In this document: piece by piece, positions 7,737 through 15,639 of the stretch | How positions within the stretch are numbered: position 1 is the first letter of the stretch | Layout: every line of letters starts with the position of its first letter | Position numbers and translations under genes: made by a program | The notes under the pieces: generated by a model | Seen by the model: only the letters and a program-made list of their open reading frames with translations | Told to the model about the DNA's origin: nothing | Database searches by the model: none | NCBI RefSeq assembly: GCF_002159625.1 | Contig: NZ_NFIZ01000002.1 | Location: forward strand, 62,001-126,000 | From: Olsenella sp. An285 | Lineage (GTDB): Bacteria > Actinomycetota > Coriobacteriia > Coriobacteriales > Atopobiaceae | Direction of reading: 5' to 3' | Length of the DNA: 64,000 bases

Positions 7737-9062
7737 ATGTCGGTCCTCGAGCGCGTGAGGGAGGCGGAGACGACCTCCGGGACGTCCCCCGCGGGAGGGC
7801 GAGACCTGAGGGCGCTGCGGGAGCGCCTCAAGGCGGCGCTGGTGGAGCGCTTGGGTCTCCCCGTCATCGCCGGGATGCTCTCCGGCGACGAGGCCGCCCG
7901 CGTGAGGTCGGAGCTGGGCGTGGCCCTCGAGGCGATTCTCAACTCCCAGGGGTTCGAGTCCGTGCTCCCGGGGGAGCGGGGCACGCTCGTGCGCCAGGTG
8001 CTCGACGAGGTCTGCGGGCTCGGGCCCATCCAGCCCCTGCTCGAGGACGCCGAGATTACCGAGGTCATGATCAACGGGTGCCAGGCGCTCTTCTACGAGA
8101 AGGACGGCGAGCTCTTTGCCGCGGACACCGTCTTCGACTCTCCCGAGCAGATCATGATCGTCATGGACCGGATTCTGGCCCCGCTGGGGCGCAGGCTCGA
8201 CAGGTCGAGCCCCATCGTGAGCGCGCGCCTCGCCAATGGCGACCGAGTGAACGCCGTGGCGGCGCCCATAGCGATTGACGGTCCCGCCGTCACGATACGC
8301 AAGTTCTCGGACAGCATCCGGACCCTCGCCCGGCTCGTGGAGCTCGGGTCGCTGCCCGCATGGTACGCGCGCCTCCTCTCCTGGGCGGTCCGCTCGCGGA
8401 GGTCCATGGCCGTTGCGGGCGGGACGGGCTCCGGAAAGACCACGCTGCTCAACGCGCTCTCGTGCGAGATTCCGCTGGGCGAGAGGATCGTGACCATCGA
8501 GGACTCGGCCGAGCTGCGCTTTGACGCGCACCCCAACGTCGTGCGCCTCGAGGCGCGCGGGACCTCCATCGAGGGGTCGGGGGAGATCACGATTCGCGAT
8601 CTCGTGAAGAACGCGCTGCGCATGCGGCCGGACCGCATCGTCGTGGGCGAGGTTCGCGGGGAGGAGGCGGTGGACATGCTCAACGCGCTCAACACCGGAC
8701 ACGACGGGTCGCTCACGACGCTCCACGCGGGCAGCGCCGAGGAGGCGGTCCTGCGCCTGATCCTCATGGCGCGCTTTGGCATGGACCTTCCCACGGAGCT
8801 CATCGAGGAGCAGATAGCCACCGCCATCAACCTCATCGTGGTGACGCGGCGCCTGGCGAGCGGGAGGCGCGTGGTGACCTCCATGACCGAGGTCTCGCGC
8901 GCCCCGGACGGGTCTGCCCGGCTGGACGAGTGCGTCTCGTTCGACAGGGGGTCGCTCTCCTGGCATCTGCGGAGGGAACCCGAGTTCGTGGGGCGCTCCG
9001 TCGCGGACGGCGTCCTTGCGGGGGAGGAGGTGCGGGAGTGGAGGGAGTTCTTCTCGCTGTAG
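7737..9062 (+). CDS. tadA: TadA/CpaF secretion ATPase
   Basis: This 441-residue ATPase powers Flp pilus assembly. The Walker A motif is GGTGSGKTT, followed by the Asp box VTIEDSAEL, Walker B region DRIVVGEVRGEE and the His box DGSLTTLHAG, all typical of CpaF-type VirB11-like ATPases. The N-terminal domain has GPIQPLLEDAEITEVMING. The start ATG 7737 follows the tadZ stop by one base with GAGGTAGG before it; longer in-frame starts would run back inside tadZ. Its last codons overlap tadB by 25 bases, and the overlap holds a copy of GTTCTTCTCG (9047-9056) read here as Glu-Phe-Phe-Ser. Confidence 0.93.
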   Translation: MSVLERVREAETTSGTSPAGGRDLRALRERLKAALVERLGLPVIAGMLSGDEAARVRSELGVALEAILNSQGFESVLPGERGTLVRQVLDEVCGLGPIQPLLEDAEITEVMINGCQALFYEKDGELFAADTVFDSPEQIMIVMDRILAPLGRRLDRSSPIVSARLANGDRVNAVAAPIAIDGPAVTIRKFSDSIRTLARLVELGSLPAWYARLLSWAVRSRRSMAVAGGTGSGKTTLLNALSCEIPLGERIVTIEDSAELRFDAHPNVVRLEARGTSIEGSGEITIRDLVKNALRMRPDRIVVGEVRGEEAVDMLNALNTGHDGSLTTLHAGSAEEAVLRLILMARFGMDLPTELIEEQIATAINLIVVTRRLASGRRVVTSMTEVSRAPDGSARLDECVSFDRGSLSWHLRREPEFVGRSVADGVLAGEEVREWREFFSL

Positions 9063-9976
9063 GGACGGGCGCCCTCGCCGGGGCATCCGCGTTCGTCGCG
9101 CTCTCCGGTGACGTGGCGGTGCGCTCGCCCGGCCTCCTCACGCGCGCGGCAGTGAGGCGCGGCACGACGGCGCTGAGGCGCATCGGCCAGACGCGCCTCG
9201 TCGGGTGGGTGCTCTCCACGGGGCCCGGAGGCAGGCTCGCCGCGGAGGTCGCGTCCGCGCCGGTCCCGACGGTCCTGGGGCTGGGGCCGTCGGAGTCTGC
9301 CGCCGCGGTGTCGTGCGGCGTCCTCCTCGCGTCCCTTGCGAGCGGCGTCCTTCTCGGCTCGCCGCTGGCCGGCCTCGTGAGCGCCGCCGCGCTCGTGGCG
9401 CTTGTCGTCGCCCGGGACGCCTCGGCGCGGCAGCGCCTGAGGCGCGAGGTCCTGGGGGAGATGCCCGGGGTGTACCGGGCCCTCTCGATGGCAATGGCCT
9501 CCGGCCAGACGCTGGCACAGGCGGTCGAGTACGTGGGGTCGCACGAGCGGGGTCCGGCGGCGTCGGTCTTTGCGAGGATGTCCCTTCGCCTGCGGTGCGG
9601 CGTGGGCACGGAGGAGGCGGTGAGGCTGCTCGCGGACGAGCTCGACGTGCCCGGGGCGGAGCTCCTCGCCGCCGCGCTCGTGATTTCGCACCGGACCGGG
9701 AGCCCCCTTCGGGACCTCCTGCTGCGCTCCGCGCGCCTGGCCGAGCGACAGGGGGAGTTCGAGAGGCTCCTCACGGTCAAGACGGCACAGGTGAGGCTTT
9801 CCGTGAGGATCGTCTGCCTGCTGCCCGTGGTGATGGTGGGGGTCCTCACGCTCGTCTCTCCTGACTTTCAGAAGGGGCTGCTCACTCCCTCCGGGGTGGG
9901 ATGCGTCGCCGGCGCGCTCCTTCTCGACGGGGTGGCCCTGCTGCTCATTCGAAAGATCATGAGGGGGGTGATGTGA
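9038..9976 (+). CDS. tadB: TadB-like pilus assembly inner membrane protein
   Basis: This 312-residue T2SSF-domain protein forms, with TadC, the membrane platform of the Tad machine. Membrane segments are visible near the N-terminus (VLLAVGTGALAGASAFVAL), around residue 90-125 and near the C-terminus (VRIVCLLPVVMVGVLTLV, GCVAGALLLDGVALLLI). The T2SSF part includes EMPGVYRALSMAMASGQTL. GTG 9038 was chosen because GGAGGAGG sits seven bases upstream; it lies inside tadA. A copy of the 10-mer falls nine bases after this start and encodes Gly-Val-Leu-Leu-Ala here. Confidence 0.85.
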   Translation: MEGVLLAVGTGALAGASAFVALSGDVAVRSPGLLTRAAVRRGTTALRRIGQTRLVGWVLSTGPGGRLAAEVASAPVPTVLGLGPSESAAAVSCGVLLASLASGVLLGSPLAGLVSAAALVALVVARDASARQRLRREVLGEMPGVYRALSMAMASGQTLAQAVEYVGSHERGPAASVFARMSLRLRCGVGTEEAVRLLADELDVPGAELLAAALVISHRTGSPLRDLLLRSARLAERQGEFERLLTVKTAQVRLSVRIVCLLPVVMVGVLTLVSPDFQKGLLTPSGVGCVAGALLLDGVALLLIRKIMRGVM

Positions 9977-9977
9977 G

Positions 9978-10619
9978 ATGGACGAGGCGTCGGTCGTGCT
10001 CGTGGCGTCCGTCTCCGTGCTGGCGCTCCTGGGGACGTTCGTCCTCTCCGGCGAGCGATGGCGGCTGCGGGCGGCGCCCGTCCACCCGATGCTGGCGGAC
10101 GTGCTCGGGACGGTTGCGTCGCTGGGGCCGGTGAGGCGGGCGCAGGAGGCGGAGGTGAGGGCGCGCAGACGGGCGGAGTGCCTCTCCGAGCTGCCCGTCA
10201 TGCTCGACGTGGTGACGCTCGGCCTCTCCGCAGGCCTCTCGTTCGACTCGTCGCTCGAGCTCTACTGCGAGCGCTACGGGAGCGAGCTCTCGAGGCTCTT
10301 CTCGGAGTCGATGCTCAGCTGGCGCATCGGCGCGCGCAGCAGGGAGGAGGCGCTCTCGCGGGTGGCGGACGAGGTCGGGGTCTCGGCCCTGGGGAGGTTC
10401 GCCGCCGTGGTGTCCGAGGCGCTGGCGTTTGGCACGCCCCTCGCCGAGGCGCTGGAGCAGCAGGCGCAGGCCATTCGAGAGGAGCAGCGCTCGCAGGTCG
10501 AGGAGGAGATCGAGAAGGTGCCGGTGAAGATGCTCGTTCCGCTGGGGACGCTCATTGTCCCCGCGATGTTTCTTGCCATCCTGGGCCCCCTCCTGGGGTC
10601 CGCGCTGGTGGTCGGATGA
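9978..10619 (+). CDS. tadC: TadC-like pilus assembly inner membrane protein
   Basis: The 213-residue protein is the second T2SSF platform subunit. It has an N-terminal membrane span, the family segment ELPVMLDVVTLGLSAGLSFD near residue 73, and a C-terminal span (KMLVPLGTLIVPAMFLAILGPLL). It starts one base after the tadB stop. It is shorter than typical TadC (about 300 residues) because the region before the T2SSF domain is brief, which is common in actinobacterial loci. Confidence 0.85.
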   Translation: MDEASVVLVASVSVLALLGTFVLSGERWRLRAAPVHPMLADVLGTVASLGPVRRAQEAEVRARRRAECLSELPVMLDVVTLGLSAGLSFDSSLELYCERYGSELSRLFSESMLSWRIGARSREEALSRVADEVGVSALGRFAAVVSEALAFGTPLAEALEQQAQAIREEQRSQVEEEIEKVPVKMLVPLGTLIVPAMFLAILGPLLGSALVVG

Positions 10620-10650
10620 GGGCGCGAGCCCGTGAGAGAAGGGAGACCCG

Positions 10651-10848
10651 ATGGACCTGACGTGCGTTGTGGGAGGAGCGGCGCATGCCGCGAGAAGGCT
10701 GGCGAGGGACGAGTCCGGGCAGGGCACCACCGAGTACGCGATTCTCGTGGGCGTGCTCGTGGTGATAGCCATCCTGGCGATCATCGCCTTCAGGGACAAG
10801 GTGGCGGAACTGTGGGACGCCATCGCGAACGGCATCAACTCGCTGTGA
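10651..10848 (+). CDS. flp: Flp-type pilin
   Basis: This 65-residue protein has the hallmark of Flp pilins: a basic leader, then GQGTTEYAILVGVLVVIAIL, where cleavage after a glycine and the conserved Glu at mature position about 5 are expected. A short amphipathic tail ends INSL. It is probably the major structural pilin. The start ATG 10651 follows GGGAGA. The stop overlaps the next GTG start. No prepilin peptidase gene (TadV/CpaA) is present in the window, so processing must depend on a gene elsewhere. Confidence 0.88.
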   Translation: MDLTCVVGGAAHAARRLARDESGQGTTEYAILVGVLVVIAILAIIAFRDKVAELWDAIANGINSL

Positions 10849-11273
10849 GGCCCCGCTGGGCGGCGGGCGCGCTCGCCGCCCTCCTTGTCGCCGTCCTGAT
10901 TGCCATGGGAGGGGGCGACAAGGACGGGGAATCGCACGCAGGTTCCGAGGGTGATGTCGGGGCGCTTGGCGGGATTGTCTCGGACGAGGCCGCGAGTCCC
11001 CTCTCGGATGCGCTGTCCGCGGCGGAGGCGGGGGGCTACGAGAGCGATCGCACGCTCGTCGAGGAGGGCGAGGCGGTGCTCGAGGGGTATCGCTCGCGTG
11101 GGGACTGCGTCCTCGCGCGCGCAGGGTACCTGGACCTGACGGGACGGACGTGGGGATGCGTGACGCAGGGAGCGGGGTGGGTCGAGATATGCATCGTTCG
11201 GGAGGCGCCCGACGGAGGGGGATGCTCCGTCGCCACGTGGCGCATGGACTCAGGCGACGTGGGCGCGCCGTGA
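10845..11273 (+). CDS. Small membrane-anchored protein between two pilin genes, unknown function
   Basis: I do not recognise this 142-residue protein. It starts VRPRWAAGALAALLVAVLIAMGGG, a single N-terminal membrane anchor or signal, followed by an acidic, Gly-rich extracytoplasmic domain with four cysteines (DCVLA, WGCVT, EICIV, GGCSV) that could form two disulfides. GTG 10845 was chosen because it overlaps the pilin stop as GTGA, the same coupling used by the next gene. Lying inside the tad operon, it may be a pilus-associated or tip protein; that is inference from position only. Confidence 0.6.
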   Translation: MRPRWAAGALAALLVAVLIAMGGGDKDGESHAGSEGDVGALGGIVSDEAASPLSDALSAAEAGGYESDRTLVEEGEAVLEGYRSRGDCVLARAGYLDLTGRTWGCVTQGAGWVEICIVREAPDGGGCSVATWRMDSGDVGAP

Positions 11274-11476
11274 CGCGCACCGTGGCGGATGAGGCGGGCC
11301 AGTCGACCCTGGAGTACCTGCTCACGCTCGTCGCCTTCGTGGCGATGGTCGTGGCGCTCGGCTTCATCTGGCATGCCGCGCGGGACGGGCGCCTCCTGGG
11401 GATCGCGATCGAGGTGGCCTCGCACGGCTCGGGGAGGGGCGGCCTCACGCTGCTCCAGGACGTGGTGGAGTACTGA
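11270..11476 (+). CDS. Second small pilin-like protein
   Basis: This 68-residue protein has the class III/Flp-like core GQSTLEYLLTLVAFVAMVVALGF after a short leader, matching the Gln-Ser/Thr-x-x-Glu-Tyr pattern of the first pilin. The tail beyond the hydrophobic part is longer and different. It is likely a minor pilin. GTG 11270 overlaps the upstream stop (GTGA), and its own TGA overlaps the start of the next gene, so translation is probably coupled. Confidence 0.75.
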   Translation: MTRTVADEAGQSTLEYLLTLVAFVAMVVALGFIWHAARDGRLLGIAIEVASHGSGRGGLTLLQDVVEY

Positions 11477-11952
11477 TGGCGGAGCGCGCGGACAACTGCT
11501 CCGGGCAGGCGACGGTTGAGGCGGCGCTGCTCGTGCCCGTGGTCCTCACGCTCGTGGCGCTCCTCGTGCAGCCCGCGTGCGCGCTCTACACGAGGTCCGT
11601 CATGGCGGGGACCGCGGCTGAGGTGGCACGGCTGGTGGCGACGGCGCGGGGGTCGGATGGGGACGTGCGCGACTACGCGCTCAGGCGCCTCGCCGCGGTG
11701 CCGGACGTCTCGGTCTTCCACGAGGGAGGGCCCGAGGCGTGGGACGTGGAAGCGGAGGGCCCGGGGGACGACGGGAGGGTGACGGTGCGCATTGAGGGGA
11801 GCGTGAGGCCCCTGCCGCTGCTCGGGGCCCTCGTCTCTGCGCTCGGGCCCTCGGGTGACGGGTGCGTGACCCTGCGCGCGGAGGCGACGCTCGACGCGCG
11901 GTCGGAATGGGTGAGGGGGAGCTATGAGGAGTGGATCGGAATATGGGGGTGA
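11476..11952 (+). CDS. tadE: TadE-like pseudopilin
   Basis: The 158-residue protein begins MAERADNCSGQATVEAALLV, the TadE/G leader with a hydrophobic helix directly after GQATVEAA. The remainder is an extracytoplasmic domain with Arg/Asp-rich beta structure. TadE proteins are minor pseudopilins needed for pilus formation. The start ATG shares its first base with the stop of the upstream pilin-like gene. Confidence 0.8.
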   Translation: MAERADNCSGQATVEAALLVPVVLTLVALLVQPACALYTRSVMAGTAAEVARLVATARGSDGDVRDYALRRLAAVPDVSVFHEGGPEAWDVEAEGPGDDGRVTVRIEGSVRPLPLLGALVSALGPSGDGCVTLRAEATLDARSEWVRGSYEEWIGIWG

Positions 11953-13987
11953 GGGGCGCGCGCCGCGCGCCCCGGTGCTCTCGATCTTCAGGGACAGCGA
12001 GGACGGCTTCACCACCGTGGCCGTTGCGGTCTCGCTGGTGCTGAGCCTGACGCTGGTGTTTGCCTCGGCGAGCGTCCTGTGGGTGGGAGGGAGGTCCTCC
12101 GAGGTCCAGCGCGTCGCAGACGCGAGCGCCATGGCCGGCCAGAACGCCGTGTCCGCCTTCTCGACGGTGGTGCAAGTGCTCGACGCGTGCGCGCTCAGCA
12201 TGGGTCTCACCGGGGTGATCGTATTCGGGGCGGGCCTGGTGGTCTCCTGCGTGCCGGGCCTCTCTGCGGTGGGGGCGCAGATCACGGGCGCGGGAGGCAG
12301 GATCCTCGAGGCGCGGAGGAGCTTCGTGAGAAGCGCCGCGGATGGGGTCGAGAAGCTGGAGGCCACGCTCCCGCTGCTGATAGTCGCCAACTCGGCGTCC
12401 TGCGTGGCAGCAAACTCCCAGGGCGGGATCTCATACACGGGGTGCGCGCTCCCGTTTCCCGCGGAGTCCGCCTCTGACTTCTCGGCGCTTCGGGCGGACG
12501 TCGACGACGAGCGCCTCGAGGACCTCTCCGAGAAGATGCGGGAGGCGTCGGACGAGCAGGCAAGAGCCCAGGAGCGCGCGGACGAGGCCAAGGAGCGCGG
12601 GTGGAGGGCGGACTGCGTCCCCTCGCCGTACTGCATGCGCGAGCGCGCCGCCTCTCTCGCGGGCCTCTCGGGCGCGGCGAATCCGGACTACCCCTCGGTG
12701 GACGGATGGACGTTTGCGGCGCCCCTTCTCCGGGCGCGGAACTACTACGCGGCGCGCCTCTCCTCGGCGACGGTGGGAGGGTCTACCGCCGAGGAGATCA
12801 CGGACTCGGCCTGCAGGCGAGCCTTCTACGAGTACGCCCTCGACCAGGTGCGGGGAGGATCCTACGTGGAGAACGCCGACGGGAGCGTGAGCATCGACCT
12901 GCCGAGCCTTCCTCGCAACGCGGACCAGACGCGCGCGACCGAGCTCTACACCCGCTCCATGTGGCCGTGTACCGTGGAGGACGGGGCAAGGACGCTCCAC
13001 TCCTCCCTCCTGTGCCCGGGCGCCACCGGCGCGGGGTCGGGCACCGCCTCGCTCGCGGAGCTGGAGGCGGGCGCGCTCTCCCCCTGCAAGGAGTGCCGCA
13101 TGGACATCGGGGACATGGGTAGGGTCGCCTCCGCCTCCACCTCGATAGCCAACGGCTTCGAGCACCATTGGCGCGACGTGGTCGAGGCGTCGGAGGACTA
13201 CGAGCAGGCGAAGCGCGAGGAGGCGGAGGCCAAAAGGCGCGCCCAGGAGCTTGCCGAGGAGGGGGAGGACGCGTTTGGCGAGGAGATGGAGCGACTCGCC
13301 GCGGAGCGCCCCGAGCTCTGCCCGCCCGGGGCGTGGGGCTGCGTCTCGGTGGTCGCCAGGGGGGAGGCGCATGCGGTCCCGGCCGAGCTCACGAGCTCGT
13401 TCCTCTCGTCCGCGGAGCTTCCCGAGGGAGCTGCCGTATCTGCCGCCGCTCTCGCCCCGGACGAGTCCACCGCAGAGAACAACGTGCTCTCGAGGTTCTT
13501 CGACTCGCTCACCGCGAGCGGGTCCGTGATGGGCGGCGTCCTTGACGGGGTCATGGACCTCTGGGGAAGCCTTCTCGTGGGCTATGGCTCGGCGTACGGG
13601 AGCGTGGCGGAGGCCGGAGGGGAGTTTCTCGACGGGCTGGACGGGGTTCTCGGCGGGACGGTGGGGTCCTGGCTCAGGGGCAGGCTCAAGCAGGTCATGC
13701 AGGACATGGGCTTCGAGCCCGTTGACATGCGACTGAGAAAGCCCGTGCTCACGAACACGCAGGACGTGCTCGAGCAGAGCGGCTTCGAGCAGCTCTCAAC
13801 GGTGAGGTCGCTCGTTCGCGCGCTGCCCGCCTCCGGCACCTCCGCCGAGGACTTCGCCCGGTCGGTGGGATACTGGCTCTCGGATGAGACGGGCGGCGAG
13901 TTCACGGTCGCCGAGCTCGCCATCCCCGGCACGGAGATATCCATACCGCTCACCATCGATCTCGAGGCGTTGGGGGCGGGGTCATGA
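11924..13987 (+). CDS. TadG-like large membrane-anchored pilus protein
   Basis: This 687-residue protein has an N-terminal TadG/TadE-like hydrophobic helix after EDGFTTVAVAVSLVLSLTLVF and a second hydrophobic stretch around residue 90-110. The rest is likely extracytoplasmic. Two charged helical segments, about 190-230 (DDERLEDLSEKMREASDEQA) and about 425-465 (EQAKREEAEAKRRAQELAEE), look like coiled coils. Several Cys pairs occur between them. ATG 11924 lies inside tadE and follows GAGGGGGAGCT. The final TGA overlaps the next start. It is probably a surface or tip component; the length is unusual for TadG in loci I know. Confidence 0.65.
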   Translation: MRSGSEYGGEGRAPRAPVLSIFRDSEDGFTTVAVAVSLVLSLTLVFASASVLWVGGRSSEVQRVADASAMAGQNAVSAFSTVVQVLDACALSMGLTGVIVFGAGLVVSCVPGLSAVGAQITGAGGRILEARRSFVRSAADGVEKLEATLPLLIVANSASCVAANSQGGISYTGCALPFPAESASDFSALRADVDDERLEDLSEKMREASDEQARAQERADEAKERGWRADCVPSPYCMRERAASLAGLSGAANPDYPSVDGWTFAAPLLRARNYYAARLSSATVGGSTAEEITDSACRRAFYEYALDQVRGGSYVENADGSVSIDLPSLPRNADQTRATELYTRSMWPCTVEDGARTLHSSLLCPGATGAGSGTASLAELEAGALSPCKECRMDIGDMGRVASASTSIANGFEHHWRDVVEASEDYEQAKREEAEAKRRAQELAEEGEDAFGEEMERLAAERPELCPPGAWGCVSVVARGEAHAVPAELTSSFLSSAELPEGAAVSAAALAPDESTAENNVLSRFFDSLTASGSVMGGVLDGVMDLWGSLLVGYGSAYGSVAEAGGEFLDGLDGVLGGTVGSWLRGRLKQVMQDMGFEPVDMRLRKPVLTNTQDVLEQSGFEQLSTVRSLVRALPASGTSAEDFARSVGYWLSDETGGEFTVAELAIPGTEISIPLTIDLEALGAGS

Positions 13988-14463
13988 GCGTCGAGGCGGG
14001 CGGCCTTGCCAGGGACCGCTCGGGGCAGATGGTGGTGGAGCTCGCCGTCGTGGTGCCGGTGGCTATCGTGGTGGCGCTGGTGGTGCTCAACCTGATGGGC
14101 TTCATCGAGGCGTGCGCCGCCTTCGATCAGGTGGCGCTGGACGCCGTCGTCGCCCACGGGGTGGCGCCGGCGGGGGAGCAGACCCAGGTGGCCTCGGTGG
14201 AGGAGGTTCGCGCGGCCCTTGCCGAGGGGCTCGGCAGGGAGGACACGTGCGAGGTCGAGGTGAGCGCAGAGGGGGTCTCCCCTGGCGCAAGCGGCGGCTC
14301 GTTCGTCATATCGCCCCTGCTCACGCGCTACACCTGCACGCTCTACTACCATCCCTGGCCGCGCCTTCTCCGCATGCCGGGAATCACCTTCGAGGCCCCT
14401 CTCTCGCTGCGTCACGAGCGGCAGCTGGTGGTCGACCGCTACCGGCCCGGGGTGGTGGTCTGA
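13984..14463 (+). CDS. Second TadE-like pseudopilin
   Basis: This 159-residue protein has the leader RSGQMVVELAVVVPVAIVVALVVLNLMGF with the conserved Glu directly before the hydrophobic helix, as in TadE. The mature part ends in a beta-rich segment. It overlaps the large TadG-like gene by four bases (ATGA) and is followed one base later by the DUF192 gene. A minor pilin role is likely. Confidence 0.75.
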   Translation: MSVEAGGLARDRSGQMVVELAVVVPVAIVVALVVLNLMGFIEACAAFDQVALDAVVAHGVAPAGEQTQVASVEEVRAALAEGLGREDTCEVEVSAEGVSPGASGGSFVISPLLTRYTCTLYYHPWPRLLRMPGITFEAPLSLRHERQLVVDRYRPGVVV

Positions 14464-14464
14464 G

Positions 14465-14824
14465 GTGGTCACGGCGAGGCTCAGGTCGGACGAGAGGCCG
14501 TGGGTGACGCACGAGCTCGTGGTCCTCTCGAGCTGGCTCGAGCGGCTCCGCGGCCTGCTGGGCACGGGACGCGGCGCGCGCCCCGTCCTTCTCGCGCGCT
14601 GCGGGTCCGTTCACACCTTTGGCATGCGCTATCCCATCGACGTCGCGTTCATCGGCGAGCGCGGGGAGGTGCTGCGCGTGCGGCGCTCCGTCGCGCCCGG
14701 CTGCCTCTGCTCGTGCCCGGGGGCCGAGTGCGTGGCGGAGCGGCCGGCGGGTGAGGACGAGTGGCTCGTGGAGGGGGAGCACCTGTGGATCGTCTCCGTC
14801 GGCGCCAACGCCGCGGGGGCCTAG
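14465..14824 (+). CDS. DUF192 family protein
   Basis: The 119-residue protein matches the DUF192 fold: a central LLARCGSVHTFGMRYPIDVAFI segment (the H-T-F-x-M-x-x-P-I-D motif) and a C-terminal LRVRRSVAPG...E element. Function of the family is unknown. It starts with GTG one base after the upstream stop. Its place at the end of the tad operon suggests a pilus link, but DUF192 genes are also found elsewhere. No signal peptide is seen, unlike many DUF192 proteins. Confidence 0.8.
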   Translation: MVTARLRSDERPWVTHELVVLSSWLERLRGLLGTGRGARPVLLARCGSVHTFGMRYPIDVAFIGERGEVLRVRRSVAPGCLCSCPGAECVAERPAGEDEWLVEGEHLWIVSVGANAAGA

Positions 14825-14853
14825 GAAGGAAGCTGGGAAGGAAGGTATGCGAC

Positions 14854-15441
14854 ATGGAAGTGGCTGGACGGCATCGCGCGCGGTACGCGACGAAGGTGTG
14901 CCCGCGCTGCGGGGCGAGGCTCTACGAGGACATGAACATCTGTTACGACTGCCTGTACGACTTCTCTCGCGACGGCTCCTCGGATGGGGATGACGAAGAG
15001 GGGGAGAGGGGCCGATGCGAGGAGGCTCTTCCGGAGCCTCCCGCCGTCGTCAGGCCCCTTGATGCCGGCGAGTCTCTCGGCCCGGGGGACACCCAGGACC
15101 TCTCGATCCCGCCCGAGGCGCTGCTGCGTGCGGATGAGGTTGGCATGCTCTTGAGGACACCCACGGTGGATCTCTGGGTTCCCGTCTCGCCGGACGCGGG
15201 GTGCGTCATCGGCCGCGACCCGGCAAACGACGTCGTGCTGCACGCCCCCACGGTCTCCCGCAGGCATCTGGGGCTCGTGCCCACGCCGGACGGCATGGAG
15301 GTGAGCGACCTCGGGGCCACCAACCCCGCAACGTATCGCGGCGAGGAGGTGCGCGGGAGCGTCGTCGTGCCCTACGGGGACTCCGTGGAGGTCTGCGGAT
15401 GCGTCCTCACCATGACGGGGCCGGAGCCAACGCTGGGGTGA
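14854..15441 (+). CDS. Zinc-ribbon and FHA domain protein
   Basis: This 195-residue protein starts with a zinc ribbon (CPRCGARLYEDMNICYDC, residues about 16-33), then an acidic linker, then a C-terminal FHA domain with GRDPANDVVLHAPTVSRRHL. FHA domains bind phosphothreonine, so it may link the pilus operon to Ser/Thr kinase signalling. ATG 14854 is preceded by GGAAGGAAGG. No kinase gene is present in the window. The 29-base gap after the DUF192 gene suggests co-transcription. Confidence 0.8.
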   Translation: MEVAGRHRARYATKVCPRCGARLYEDMNICYDCLYDFSRDGSSDGDDEEGERGRCEEALPEPPAVVRPLDAGESLGPGDTQDLSIPPEALLRADEVGMLLRTPTVDLWVPVSPDAGCVIGRDPANDVVLHAPTVSRRHLGLVPTPDGMEVSDLGATNPATYRGEEVRGSVVVPYGDSVEVCGCVLTMTGPEPTLG

Positions 15442-15505
15442 TGCGAGCGGCAGCCCGACAAACCCGCTGCCGGACGTTCTTCTCGGCAAAATGGGAAAAA
15501 AGTCT

Positions 15506-15533
15506 TTGACAGCGGCGATGAGTTTGCTATAGT
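15506..15533 (+). promoter_or_regulatory. Promoter of tRNA-Phe
   Basis: A consensus -35 TTGACA at 15506-15511 and -10 TATAGT at 15528-15533 are 16 bases apart and end 16 bases before the tRNA 5' end. A 10-mer copy (15476-15485) lies upstream. Confidence 0.8.
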
Positions 15534-15549
15534 AATTCCCGCACCAAAT

Positions 15550-15625
15550 GGCTGGGTAGCTCAGTTGGTAGAGCAGGGGACTGAAAATCCCCGTGTCAGG
15601 GGTTCGACTCCCTTCCCCGCCACCA
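15550..15625 (+). tRNA. tRNA-Phe (anticodon GAA)
   Basis: This 76-base cloverleaf has encoded CCA. The D arm is GCTCAGTTGGTAGAGC, the anticodon stem GGGGA/TCCCC encloses CTGAAAA with anticodon GAA, and the T arm is AGGGG-TTCGACT-CCCTT. The acceptor stem GGCTGGG/CCCCGCC has an apparent T-C mismatch at pair 4-69, and the T stem has one G-T pair. Confidence 0.95.
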
Positions 15626-15639
15626 GAACTTTCGCAGGT

